Assembly: GCF_000987775.1 (NCBI RefSeq)
Contig: NZ_LAHO01000005.1
Coordinates: forward strand, 62,001-126,000
Length of the DNA: 64,000 bases
Source: Arsukibacterium ikkense
GTDB lineage: Bacteria > Pseudomonadota > Gammaproteobacteria > Enterobacterales > Alteromonadaceae
Reading direction: 5' to 3'
Shown: one piece after another, positions 39,664-46,197 of the stretch
Layout: every line of letters begins with the position of its first letter
How positions within the stretch are numbered: position 1 is the first letter of the stretch
Translations under genes and position numbers: made by a program
The notes under the pieces: generated by a model
The model's input: only the letters and a program-made list of their open reading frames with translations
The model's database searches: none
Told to the model about the DNA's origin: nothing

Positions 39664-40059
39664 TTAGTCAATTAACAGTAAAATATCGCTAATCATATCG
39701 TCCATCGTCAGTAAACCTACCAACTGGTTATCACTGGTAACCAGTAAGCGCTTTAAGCGATGCTGGCTCATTAAATCAGCCGCATGCTTCACGGCCATTT
39801 CCTGGCTGACGGCGATAGCTGGCTTAATACAGACATCGTACACGTTGATTAAGTCAATATCGCCTTCTTCAGCAATAATGGTTTTTAAAATATTGGTGTA
39901 GGTAATCAAACCATAGGCATCATGTGGGGTCTGACGGTCGACCACTAAGCACTTAATATTGTGTTTTTTCATCATACTCAGCGCTTCACGCAGGGTACTG
40001 AATGGCGAAATGCATACTACATTTGCCACCATCAGGTGTTTAACCAGTTTAACGGCCAT
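39664..40059 (-). CDS. Stand-alone CBS-domain protein
   Basis: A 131-residue protein made of two CBS motifs: residues about 8-60 (HLMVANVVCISPFSTLREALSMMKKHNIKCLVVD) and 75-128 (YDVCIKPAIAVSQEMAVKHAADLMSQHRLKRLLVTSDNQLVGLLTMDDMISD). Such Bateman modules bind adenosine nucleotides and regulate partner enzymes or transporters. It is the last gene of a three-gene minus-strand operon, 9 bases after the P-II-like gene and behind the DUF1538 membrane protein, so the transporter is its likely client. Confidence 0.85.
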   Translation of the reverse strand: MAVKLVKHLMVANVVCISPFSTLREALSMMKKHNIKCLVVDRQTPHDAYGLITYTNILKTIIAEEGDIDLINVYDVCIKPAIAVSQEMAVKHAADLMSQHRLKRLLVTSDNQLVGLLTMDDMISDILLLID

Positions 40060-40068
40060 TATTTGCTC

Positions 40069-40419
40069 CTAGTCGTTTTGCTCGCGCAAGTGTTGTTCAA
40101 ATTTCATTACCTGGCCCATATCCAGCCCGGTTAAATGATCAATAGGTACGGTAAAGGCAATACCCCGCGATTTGCCCTCATCCAGCAGTAAGCTCTGCAT
40201 TTTTTTCAGGATAGGTAGCGACAGATGCTTAGCTACCACCATTAGTAATACTGACTGGCTGCCTTCGAAGGTCATGCCGAAGAAGGTTTTGCGGTTTTCA
40301 ACACCGATGCCACGGCCCGATAAAATGGTAATACCGGTAGCGCCGGCCTCTTTGGCTTTGGCAATGGCGTCTTCTTCCAGATCATCTGGCGCAATTACCA
40401 CTATTGCAGAAAATTTCAT
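40069..40419 (-). CDS. P-II-like regulatory protein linked to DUF1538
   Basis: A 116-residue protein with a P-II/CutA-like ferredoxin fold pattern. It runs MKFSAIVVIAPDDLEEDAIAKAKEAGATGITILSGRGIGVENRKTFFGMTFEGSQSVLLMVVAKHLSLPILKKMQ and ends DEGKSRGIAFTVPIDHLTGLDMG. The segment after the second strand (SGRGIG...TFFGM) stands where classical GlnB has its T-loop, but the uridylylated Tyr context of GlnB is not evident. Its start overlaps the end of the DUF1538 gene by four bases. By analogy with GlnK-AmtB and SbtB-SbtA it probably gates the DUF1538 transporter; that is inference. Confidence 0.85.
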   Translation of the reverse strand: MKFSAIVVIAPDDLEEDAIAKAKEAGATGITILSGRGIGVENRKTFFGMTFEGSQSVLLMVVAKHLSLPILKKMQSLLLDEGKSRGIAFTVPIDHLTGLDMGQVMKFEQHLREQND

Positions 40420-41891
40420 GTTGGATCACTCCTGACTTGGCTAAACCGCTCCACCACTATGGCGTACAGCATAACGGTTATGATCGGAAAAATAGAGGCA
40501 AAGGCAATTAAGCCAAAGCCGTCAATTAACACATTACGGCCTTCAATAGAGCTGGCCAGGCCAATTCCCAGTGCCGTCACCAGCGGCACCGTGACCTCAG
40601 AGGTGGTGACACCGCCTAAATCAAAGGCCAGCGCCACAATATATTTAGGGGCAAGGGCCGTGAGGATCACCACCAGCAGATAACCGGCCATAATGTAATA
40701 ATGAATAGAGTCGCCGCTGATGATCCGGTAAACGCCAATCGTAATACCGATGGCCACGCCAAAGGCGACAATTAACCGGATAGCGGAGCCTTTGAGTTTA
40801 CCGCGGGCCGCTTCTTCTGCCTGGTTACCGATAGCAATCAGCGCTGGTTCGGCCATGGTGGTGGCAAAGCCAATCGTAAAGGCAAACAGTAAAATTAAGC
40901 TGTTGTAACCTTTATTAATAAGCTGCTCAGCCATCAGGCTACCAACCGGAAACAGGCCCAGTTTCAGCCCCAGTACAAAGGCATACAGGCCAAGTAGTAC
41001 CATAGCAAAGCCAATAATGACTTTAGCCGGGTGCGCCAGTGGCCGGCGTAGAATAAGATATTGAAAAATAAGCACTACCAAAATCATTGGCAGAATATCT
41101 TTTACCATGGTGGCTAAATCAAGCAGCGCTTGCAGCAACCAGTGCAACTGGCTTGGCACGGCGGCTACCTGGCTGATGGCGGCGGCGCTACTAAAGTTAT
41201 ACACCCAGATGCCATACACCTGCACGCTGATCATCGGCACCATCACCGCCAGTGCCACCAGGCCAAAGCCGTCGGTTAACGGGTTACGGCCTTTAATCGA
41301 ACTGGCCAGGCCCAGGCCCAGTGCGGCAATCAGCGGCACGGTAACAATATTGGTGGTCACACCGCCGGAATCATAAGCCAGGCCAACTATTTCGGCCGGG
41401 GCAAAAAAGGTGACCAGTAGTACGATGATATAGCCGCCAATCATCAGCCAGTGAATGGGCCAGCCTAAGATGATTCTGAGCACCCCCAAGGCCATCACTG
41501 CGCCGACCGACAGCGCCACGATTAAGCGCAGGGTCAGGCCGTTTACCCGACCTTGGCTGATTTGCTCGGCCTGCTCGGCCACTGCGATCAGTGCCGGCTC
41601 GGCAATCACCGCAGCAAAACCAATCGCAAAACCAAATATCATTAATAGCGGTAACGAACCTTTGCGGGCAAACTGGTTGGCCAGGTTTTTGCCAACCGGA
41701 AAGATACTGAGCTCCAGCCCCAGCAAAAACAGGGCAATACCAATGGCGACAATAAATAGCCCTATGGTAATGCTTAAGGGGTCGCTTGGCAGGCTCTGGA
41801 AAATAACTAACTGGAAGAACAGCACTACCAATATTATCGGTAGCAAATTTTTTAGCGCATGAAGCAGTTGATGTAAAAATTGCTGCAGCAC
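40416..41891 (-). CDS. DUF1538 membrane protein with two homologous halves
   Basis: An integral membrane protein of 491 residues from a GTG at 41891 (AACGGAAAG just upstream). The frame remains open to 42059, but that extension has no family resemblance. The two halves are clear internal repeats. GFAAVIAEPALIAVAEQAEQ in the first matches GFATTMAEPALIAIGNQAEE in the second. DSGGVTTNIVTVPLIAALGLGLASSIKGRN matches DLGGVTTSEVTVPLVTALGIGLASSIEGRN. About 12 membrane segments are likely. The duplicated AEPAL and GGVTT..TVP motifs probably line a transport path. The substrate is unknown. It heads the operon with the P-II-like and CBS genes. Confidence 0.85.
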   Translation of the reverse strand: MLQQFLHQLLHALKNLLPIILVVLFFQLVIFQSLPSDPLSITIGLFIVAIGIALFLLGLELSIFPVGKNLANQFARKGSLPLLMIFGFAIGFAAVIAEPALIAVAEQAEQISQGRVNGLTLRLIVALSVGAVMALGVLRIILGWPIHWLMIGGYIIVLLVTFFAPAEIVGLAYDSGGVTTNIVTVPLIAALGLGLASSIKGRNPLTDGFGLVALAVMVPMISVQVYGIWVYNFSSAAAISQVAAVPSQLHWLLQALLDLATMVKDILPMILVVLIFQYLILRRPLAHPAKVIIGFAMVLLGLYAFVLGLKLGLFPVGSLMAEQLINKGYNSLILLFAFTIGFATTMAEPALIAIGNQAEEAARGKLKGSAIRLIVAFGVAIGITIGVYRIISGDSIHYYIMAGYLLVVILTALAPKYIVALAFDLGGVTTSEVTVPLVTALGIGLASSIEGRNVLIDGFGLIAFASIFPIITVMLYAIVVERFSQVRSDPT

Positions 41892-42088
41892 TGGCTTTCC
41901 GTTAGTGATGAGGTTAAGAATAAATTTAGTGTAAAGTAAAGCCGCAATAAACCCAATTAAAAACTGTGCTAAAGAGTTGATACATCGCAAGATGTTGGTC
42001 TTAAGCTCTGTGTTACGACGCTTGACAGGGCACAGCCTGCCAGCTAGTGTCAGCAACATTGTCGATATTATGAAGTTAAGCAGGCCTG

Positions 42089-42484
42089 TTGAGCGTTCAA
42101 ACTCATCCCGTATTGTTGTTTATGCTGGTAGCCTTGGCTGCCGCTGCAGGCGGCATGCTGCGTTTTGCATTTAGTAATATCATCGCCAAATACTGGGGGG
42201 TGCAGTTCCCGCTGGCCACCTTGCTGATAAATAGTAGCGGAGCCTTGGCTATTGGCATGGTGGCTGCCTGGTTGCAGGCAAGCCCTGATTACGCCAGCTG
42301 GGGTACAGTACTGATTGTCGGGTTGTTAGGCAGCTACACCACGGTATCATCCTTTAGCCTGCAAACCCTGGCCTTATGGCAAAGCCAGCATTATCAGCAG
42401 GCACTGCTGAATATTGGCTTGTCGTTCAGCCTGTGCCTGAGTATGGTGTTTGCCGGTTTTAGGCTGGGGGTCTGGTTATGCTAA
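42089..42484 (+). CDS. crcB: CrcB/Fluc-family fluoride channel subunit, divergent copy
   Basis: A protein of about 131 residues with four membrane helices, of the Fluc (CrcB) fluoride exporter family. GGMLRF and the pore asparagine segment PLATLLINSSGALAIG are retained. The usual GFTTFSTF pore motif is altered to GSYTTVSSFS, losing the first Phe. The start is the TTG at 42089, with AGCAGG upstream and an extra hydrophobic run. An ATG at 42122 would give 120 residues and is an alternative. It overlaps a second crcB gene by seven bases. I see no fluoride riboswitch upstream. Confidence 0.82.
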   Translation: MSVQTHPVLLFMLVALAAAAGGMLRFAFSNIIAKYWGVQFPLATLLINSSGALAIGMVAAWLQASPDYASWGTVLIVGLLGSYTTVSSFSLQTLALWQSQHYQQALLNIGLSFSLCLSMVFAGFRLGVWLC

Positions 42485-42885
42485 GGCCGGGTTTATATCT
42501 GGCGGTCGGGCTGGGTAGTGCGCTAGGTGCGTTGCTTCGCTTTGGCTGTTCGTTATGGCTGCAATCAGCTGATAACAGCTTGCCACTGGCAACCTTAGTG
42601 GTGAATATTATTGGCTCATTCTGGATTGGTTGTTACGCCAGCCTGACCGGGCCTGACGGCCGCTGGCAGGTAACTGACCGGCAAAAGCAGTTTATGCTGG
42701 CAGGGGTATGTGCCGGCTTTACGACCTTTTCGGTGTTCAGCCTGGAATTTATGCAGTTAATCCAGGCCGGGCAGGCGCTGCTGGCGGCGGCTTATTTGCT
42801 GTTATCCATGCTGCTTTGGCTGCTAGCTTGCCGGGCCGGCTTAAAACTTGGCTGCTATGCTAATAAGGCCAGTGCAATTAAATGA
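42478..42885 (+). CDS. crcB: CrcB/Fluc-family fluoride channel subunit, canonical copy
   Basis: A 135-residue Fluc-family protein with four membrane helices. It has the canonical motifs GSALGALLRF, LPLATLVVNIIGSFWIGCY and the pore stretch GVCAGFTTFSVFSLE with both phenylalanines. Fluc proteins work as antiparallel dimers exporting fluoride. It begins inside the end of the first crcB and overlaps the next lipoprotein gene by four bases, so the three genes form a tight operon. The paired arrangement suggests a heterodimeric channel. Confidence 0.88.
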   Translation: MLRPGLYLAVGLGSALGALLRFGCSLWLQSADNSLPLATLVVNIIGSFWIGCYASLTGPDGRWQVTDRQKQFMLAGVCAGFTTFSVFSLEFMQLIQAGQALLAAAYLLLSMLLWLLACRAGLKLGCYANKASAIK

Positions 42886-43475
42886 GCATAAAACCTGTGT
42901 TGAAAATCTGGTTAGCATTAGTAACATTTATGCTGGTAACGGCGTGCGATAACATGCAGACGTTAACTGAAGCCGAGCAAATAGCACGCACCATCCGCCA
43001 GGAAGTCAGCCGCGATGTAAAGGGTTTGAATGCCTTAACCACTGCAGCTGCGGCTACTGACTATGATGGCTTTGCCTGGCGCCGCGGTGAGAAAATTCAG
43101 ATCCGGTTGCGCCAGAACGGCGAGCTTACCCTGCTGGCGCAAGCCGAGGCGCCTGAGATCATTGCGACGGCGATTAAGTATAATATTCCAAGTTTTAGTT
43201 TGGTGCGGTATCAGCAAGGCTGGCTGGTGGTGTTCCGTACCTATGTCAGCAACCATTGCCAGGTGGTATATGCCTATGCGTATCGCGGCCAGCTGGCTAA
43301 CACGCCGCAGTGTACCGAGGCATTATTCGCAAGTGAACCGAATGGCCAATGTCAAAGCCCGATAAATGACGACTGGCAAGTATTTAAAGAATGGTTTTTC
43401 GCCGAGTCACTGCTTGAGGCCAACCCGGTTTGTCAGACGAAAGCAGAGCAGGGCTGGCAAGCAATAGCCGAATAA
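42882..43475 (+). CDS. Putative lipoprotein of unknown function
   Basis: A 197-residue protein that I do not recognise. It has a lipoprotein signal (residues 1-22) with lipobox LVTAC. Residues 28-45 look helical and charged (EAEQIARTIRQEVSRDVKG). Six cysteines follow in the mature protein, two of them in NHCQVVYAYAYRGQLANTPQC and two in GQCQSPIND...NPVCQTK, suggesting disulfides in the periplasm. Translationally coupled to the second crcB (ATGA overlap), it may be a conserved partner in this lineage or merely a neighbour. Confidence 0.7.
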   Translation: MSIKPVLKIWLALVTFMLVTACDNMQTLTEAEQIARTIRQEVSRDVKGLNALTTAAAATDYDGFAWRRGEKIQIRLRQNGELTLLAQAEAPEIIATAIKYNIPSFSLVRYQQGWLVVFRTYVSNHCQVVYAYAYRGQLANTPQCTEALFASEPNGQCQSPINDDWQVFKEWFFAESLLEANPVCQTKAEQGWQAIAE

Positions 43476-43577
43476 CTCAGCGCGCGCAGTTGCGCTTTAT
43501 TAAATTAGGGCCATACTGCTAAGCGCAGGGCGCCGTGGGCACTTGCTGCAGGCGTATATTCAACACAGGTGATTATC

Positions 43578-43700
43578 ATGAGCAAAGGTCAAGACAGTAA
43601 AAAAGACGTTAAAAAGAAACCGTTATTAACCGCTAAAGAAAAGAAAGCGGCTAAAACGACCAAGAAAAGCGAAAAAAATGTGTTAGGGCATCAAAACTAG
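43578..43700 (+). CDS. Small lysine-rich protein
   Basis: A 40-residue frame with an AGGTGAT ribosome site seven bases before its ATG. Sixteen or so of the residues are Lys, in runs such as KKDVKKK and AKEKKAAK, and the calculated charge is strongly basic. Short 'MSKGQDSKK...' type proteins occur in related marine gammaproteobacteria as far as I recall; nothing is known of the function. Nucleic-acid binding is a guess from composition. It lies just outside the left end of the cassette array. Confidence 0.6.
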   Translation: MSKGQDSKKDVKKKPLLTAKEKKAAKTTKKSEKNVLGHQN

Positions 43701-43794
43701 TACGGCAACTGGCTTAGCACGTTGCGCCGTCAAGCCTGGGTTTGCCGGCGATATTTTCGATTAATTAAGTGGCTGGCTATTCTGCCGATACACT

Positions 43795-43870
43795 CAAATT
43801 TAGCGCGGCCGCGCAGCGGGTTGACGTCGCAGCCAGCGCTTTTGCTGCCGATAAAATTTGATCGTTATAT
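43795..43870 (-). repeat. attC site 1 (degenerate, left end of array)
   Basis: The core ATATAAC (minus strand) includes the stop codon of the 120-residue gene. The far core is GCTAAAT instead of GTTRRRY, so this site may no longer recombine. The centre has paired GCTGGCTGCGACG-type arms and shares GCGCAGCGGGTTGA with sites 2 and 6. Confidence 0.65.
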
Positions 43871-44227
43871 TTTTTTGGTTGTTACTTCTACCTTATAAAT
43901 ATTTTTGCCCTCAGTGCCAATCTCTATAACCGCTTGCTTATCAAGCGCTACACGCAACACTGGTTCAGCAAACTTACTAAATGAACCATCTTTGTATTTG
44001 TGCATCGATGACGTTAAAGTCACGACGTCATCATTAAGGGTTGGCGTAACATTAAACATAAGCACATCTTTTGCGGTAATTGACTGCAATTGGCCACTTT
44101 CAGCCTGAACAACGTCCGCTACAACAAGCTCGTTATTCAGGTAAACATTTACCGTTAACTCTAAAGGCTCATTTGCAAAAGCTGAAAAAGCGGCGACAAG
44201 AGATAAAACAGACAGTATTTTTTTCAT
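43865..44227 (-). CDS. Cassette gene A: exported protein of unknown function
   Basis: A 120-residue protein with a clear signal peptide (MKKILSVLSLVAAFSAFA, cleavage near 18). The mature part looks like a small beta-sandwich: VNVYLNNELVVADVVQ, VTPTLNDDVVTLTSSMHKY, VLRVALDKQAVIEIG and YKVEVTTKK. I do not recognise a family. It is probably periplasmic. The stop codon is inside attC site 1, and the gene begins 39 bases after attC site 2, typical of a cassette without its own promoter. Confidence 0.72.
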   Translation of the reverse strand: MKKILSVLSLVAAFSAFANEPLELTVNVYLNNELVVADVVQAESGQLQSITAKDVLMFNVTPTLNDDVVTLTSSMHKYKDGSFSKFAEPVLRVALDKQAVIEIGTEGKNIYKVEVTTKKI

Positions 44228-44265
44228 TAAATAATTTCCTTATAAAACAATTTGGTTGCGTAAAA

Positions 44266-44354
44266 TTTAAAACGCCCGCCAGCAGCGGCCGAAAAACCGC
44301 GCAGCGGGTGAGGTCCAGGCCACCAGTGGCCGTTGCTGACTGGCCTTGTTAGGC
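44266..44354 (-). repeat. attC site 2
   Basis: About 89 bases. The core GCCTAAC (minus) contains the stop codon of gene B; the far core reads GTTTTAA. The central arms GGCCACTGG/CCAGTGGCC-type palindrome and the CCTCACCCGCTGCGCGG stretch closely resemble site 6. Confidence 0.82.
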
Positions 44355-44762
44355 ATTTGCCCGTTTACTGCTGCGAACTAAAAAGTAAAAACACACGGCC
44401 AACAACAGATAACGTGGCAGCGTTGTAACGATTGTATTGAACATTTGAGGCTGTGATTGCACAACAAAATACAGTTGTAATAGCACCAGAGGCGCGAGCA
44501 GCAACGCGTAAAAAGTGAAATCTGGCTTACTGATTAACAGCTTACTGGCGAAAGCCACCACTAAAAATGCTGCGGCTAGCGGCACTGCGATAGTGAATAA
44601 GTCGACCAGCGTAAAGGCAAGCAAGGCAGATACTTGTACAACCGGTTTTAAAATGTCAGCCGGTATTGCTACTGCTGCACCAATGCCTGCAATAGCAATT
44701 GACGCATAAGCTAGCGCAACACCTAAAATGAGGGCAATTACTCGATTTTTGATATGATCCAT
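44349..44762 (-). CDS. Cassette gene B: four-helix membrane protein
   Basis: A 137-residue protein with four hydrophobic segments (about residues 7-30, 38-68, 80-102 and 110-128) and a short basic C-terminus (VRSSKRANA). No family is recognised, and it has no charged active-site-like motif. It is an inner-membrane protein by composition. The stop codon is part of the GTTAGGC core of attC site 2. A GGAG ribosome site lies just upstream, and attC site 3 lies 19 bases beyond the start. Confidence 0.72.
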   Translation of the reverse strand: MDHIKNRVIALILGVALAYASIAIAGIGAAVAIPADILKPVVQVSALLAFTLVDLFTIAVPLAAAFLVVAFASKLLISKPDFTFYALLLAPLVLLQLYFVVQSQPQMFNTIVTTLPRYLLLAVCFYFLVRSSKRANA

Positions 44763-44780
44763 CTACTTACTCCTTGCTTT

Positions 44781-44858
44781 GCCTAACGCCCGCCACACAC
44801 GCGAGCAACTTGTTGCAAGTCGAGCGCCGAAGGCGCGCTGTGCTGGCGTTTGTTAGCG
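44781..44858 (-). repeat. attC site 3
   Basis: A 78-base site with cores GCCTAAC (44781-44787) and GTTAGCG (44852-44858). The middle folds on itself: GCGCGCC/GGCGCT and CAACTTG/CAAGTTG arms. It is a textbook attC outline and differs in its loop from sites 2 and 6. Confidence 0.82.
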
Positions 44859-44928
44859 ACCCACACCGATTCATGAGTATGCCATGTTGAAATTGAGCAA
44901 GTGTCAGAAATCAGTAACTTTATAACCA

Positions 44929-45432
44929 TTAAAAAACTCTCGGATCTTGGTCAGAGACATCTATTTCATGAACACGCCATGCGGTAATTTTTGATTTTTC
45001 GGAAAGACCTATGCCGAAATACGCAATACCTGTAGCGAGTGGCTTTACATTGGCTGAAGTTTTATAAAATATTGGCTCATTATCATTAATTCGAACTTCA
45101 ATTGTGATACTAGTTACCCACATTTCGAGGGGATTATGAAATTCAACCTTATGATCAGTATCGCTTCTACCAAAGTAATTGGGGGCACTCGACAATCTCA
45201 AGTTATTTAGCGCCTGATTGGCTGCATGTCCCGTAATTTTTTGGGTTTTAGCTTTTGGTTTAGGAGGTGTTGGGAATTTAATTCTACAAGCTTTTTTAAT
45301 TTCCTGAGCAGCAACGTTACTGGTAGTTCCTTTCATCCCTTGAATGATGCAATCCTCATATGTTTTTGGTCCAAACCAGTTAGCAGAGCACGTCAAAGGA
45401 ACAAGCAATACAATAAAGAAAATCCATTTCAT
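44929..45432 (-). CDS. Cassette gene C: exported protein of unknown function
   Basis: A 167-residue protein from the ATG at 45432, which has GAGG five bases upstream and starts a signal peptide (MKWIFFIVLLVPLTCSA). The frame continues to 45483 but without a better start. After the signal come WFGPKTYEDCIIQGMKGTTSNVAAQEIKKACRIKFP, a Lys/Pro linker (PPKPKAKTQK), and a beta-rich part (WVTSITIEVRINDNEPIFYKTSANVKPLATGIAYFGIG). The first part resembles the short 'CIxxGMKG' segments seen in some hypothetical lipoproteins; no function is known. Confidence 0.7.
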   Translation of the reverse strand: MKWIFFIVLLVPLTCSANWFGPKTYEDCIIQGMKGTTSNVAAQEIKKACRIKFPTPPKPKAKTQKITGHAANQALNNLRLSSAPNYFGRSDTDHKVEFHNPLEMWVTSITIEVRINDNEPIFYKTSANVKPLATGIAYFGIGLSEKSKITAWRVHEIDVSDQDPRVF

Positions 45433-45513
45433 ATAAACCTCACTCTTACGTTTCATCAAAAAAATAATTAACAGAGTCAGCACCGACCATAGACTTCTCT
45501 ACCAACGATTTTT

Positions 45514-45672
45514 TTACTTGGTATCAATAATGGCAGCAGATTCTTGCTGTTCACCAAAGAGGCACAAACTCTGCAGCACCATTTTTAAGCGTTCCTCGAC
45601 TATCGACATGGGCTCTATAGTCCGAATGAAGAGTATATTTTCCCTTTTGATGAAGTCGAAATATTCACTATT
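45514..45672 (-). pseudogene. Displaced 3' part of cassette gene D
   Basis: In a different minus-strand frame from gene D lies an uninterrupted run ending at the TAA at 45514-45516. It contains SEYFDFIKRENILFIRTIEP and EERLKMVLQSLCLFGEQQ. It has normal protein composition and would continue gene D naturally if one or two bases were gained or lost at the A-run near 45673-45680. I therefore read it as the out-of-frame C-terminus. Confidence 0.5.
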
Positions 45673-45821
45673 GCATTTTCATCATCTAAAACTGTATCCA
45701 AATCAAAAGGCAATCTTTTAATATTTTCCTCTTCTTCACTTTTAGACAATCTTGTATGTAAGGGGAGCCCCCTCAACATCTCATCAAAGTCATAAAAAAT
45801 ATGATATGCGACTTGAGTCAT
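45615..45821 (-). CDS. Cassette gene D: short acidic protein, probably frameshifted
   Basis: A 68-residue frame starting MTQVAYHIFYDFDEMLRGLPLHT at 45821. The upstream 18 codons to 45875 lie within attC site 4 and are not counted. Residues 25-50 are very acidic (SKSEEEENIKRLPFDLDTVLDDEN). No family is recognised. The sequence after about residue 48 looks unlike protein, while another frame takes over with good protein composition to 45514, so the gene is probably frameshifted. No attC separates it from gene C. Confidence 0.55.
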   Translation of the reverse strand: MTQVAYHIFYDFDEMLRGLPLHTRLSKSEEEENIKRLPFDLDTVLDDENAIVNISTSSKGKIYSSFGL

Positions 45822-45835
45822 GCTTGCTTCCTTTA

Positions 45836-45919
45836 CGCTAACGCATAGCTTTGGGGCGGCTGGAGCGCAGCGCAAGCCGTCCCAGTCGCGTTAGCAATGA
45901 CAATGGCGCCTTGTTATGT
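45836..45919 (-). repeat. attC site 4
   Basis: An 84-base site with cores CGCTAAC (45836-45842) and GTTATGT (45913-45919). The arms GGCGGCTGG/CCAGCCGCC-like and CTTGCGCTGCGCTCC fold back. The stop codon of gene E is inside the core. Confidence 0.8.
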
Positions 45920-46144
45920 GTTTGATAAAGCATTGAATTTTTTAATTATATAGAACACCATAGCAATATTAATAGTGCCCATGATTGCCAAAAGCTTAAC
46001 TAAAATACCGACTTCTGGAGCTTGAGCATACATAAAACCTATTGCAAAAAATGACAAAGCAACGAAGCAAAATGTCAAAACAACCAGCATTTTGAAATCC
46101 GATTTAGCATTCCGTAACTTAACCACATTTAAGACGTTTGACAT
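45914..46144 (-). CDS. Cassette gene E: two-helix membrane protein
   Basis: A 76-residue protein from the ATG at 46144 (AGAGGT eight bases upstream). The longer frame to 46210 reads through attC site 5 and is rejected. Two hydrophobic segments (about residues 17-40 and 47-66: MLVVLTFCFVALSFFAIGFMY and LVKLLAIMGTINIAMVFYII) follow a basic N-terminus. No family is recognised. It is an inner-membrane protein by composition. Confidence 0.68.
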   Translation of the reverse strand: MSNVLNVVKLRNAKSDFKMLVVLTFCFVALSFFAIGFMYAQAPEVGILVKLLAIMGTINIAMVFYIIKKFNALSNT

Positions 46145-46165
46145 TAAACTAGTACCTCTGAAAAC

Positions 46166-46197
46166 ACATAACGTCGCCGTGCCTGGCCTTGTTAAAT
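46166..46197 (-). repeat. attC site 5 (abnormally short)
   Basis: Cores ACATAAC (46166-46172) and GTTAAAT (46191-46197) are only 18 bases apart, far less than a normal attC. The remaining middle, AAGGCCAGGCACGGCGAC on the minus strand, begins like the arms of site 2. It looks like an attC that has lost its hairpin stem. Confidence 0.6.

Noticed and set aside
41892-42059. N-terminal 56-residue extension of the DUF1538 protein
   Set aside because: It does not resemble the family, and the GTG at 41891 has a purine-rich site upstream and gives the usual length.
41892-42088. Fluoride riboswitch before the crcB pair
   Set aside because: The crcB leader was read for the fluoride aptamer landmarks (GATGG..CTGATG-type blocks) and none was found.
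45433-45513. An eighth attC between cassette genes D and C
   Set aside because: No core pair can be found; GTTAATT is present but no partner and no fold, so D and C may share one cassette or the site has decayed.
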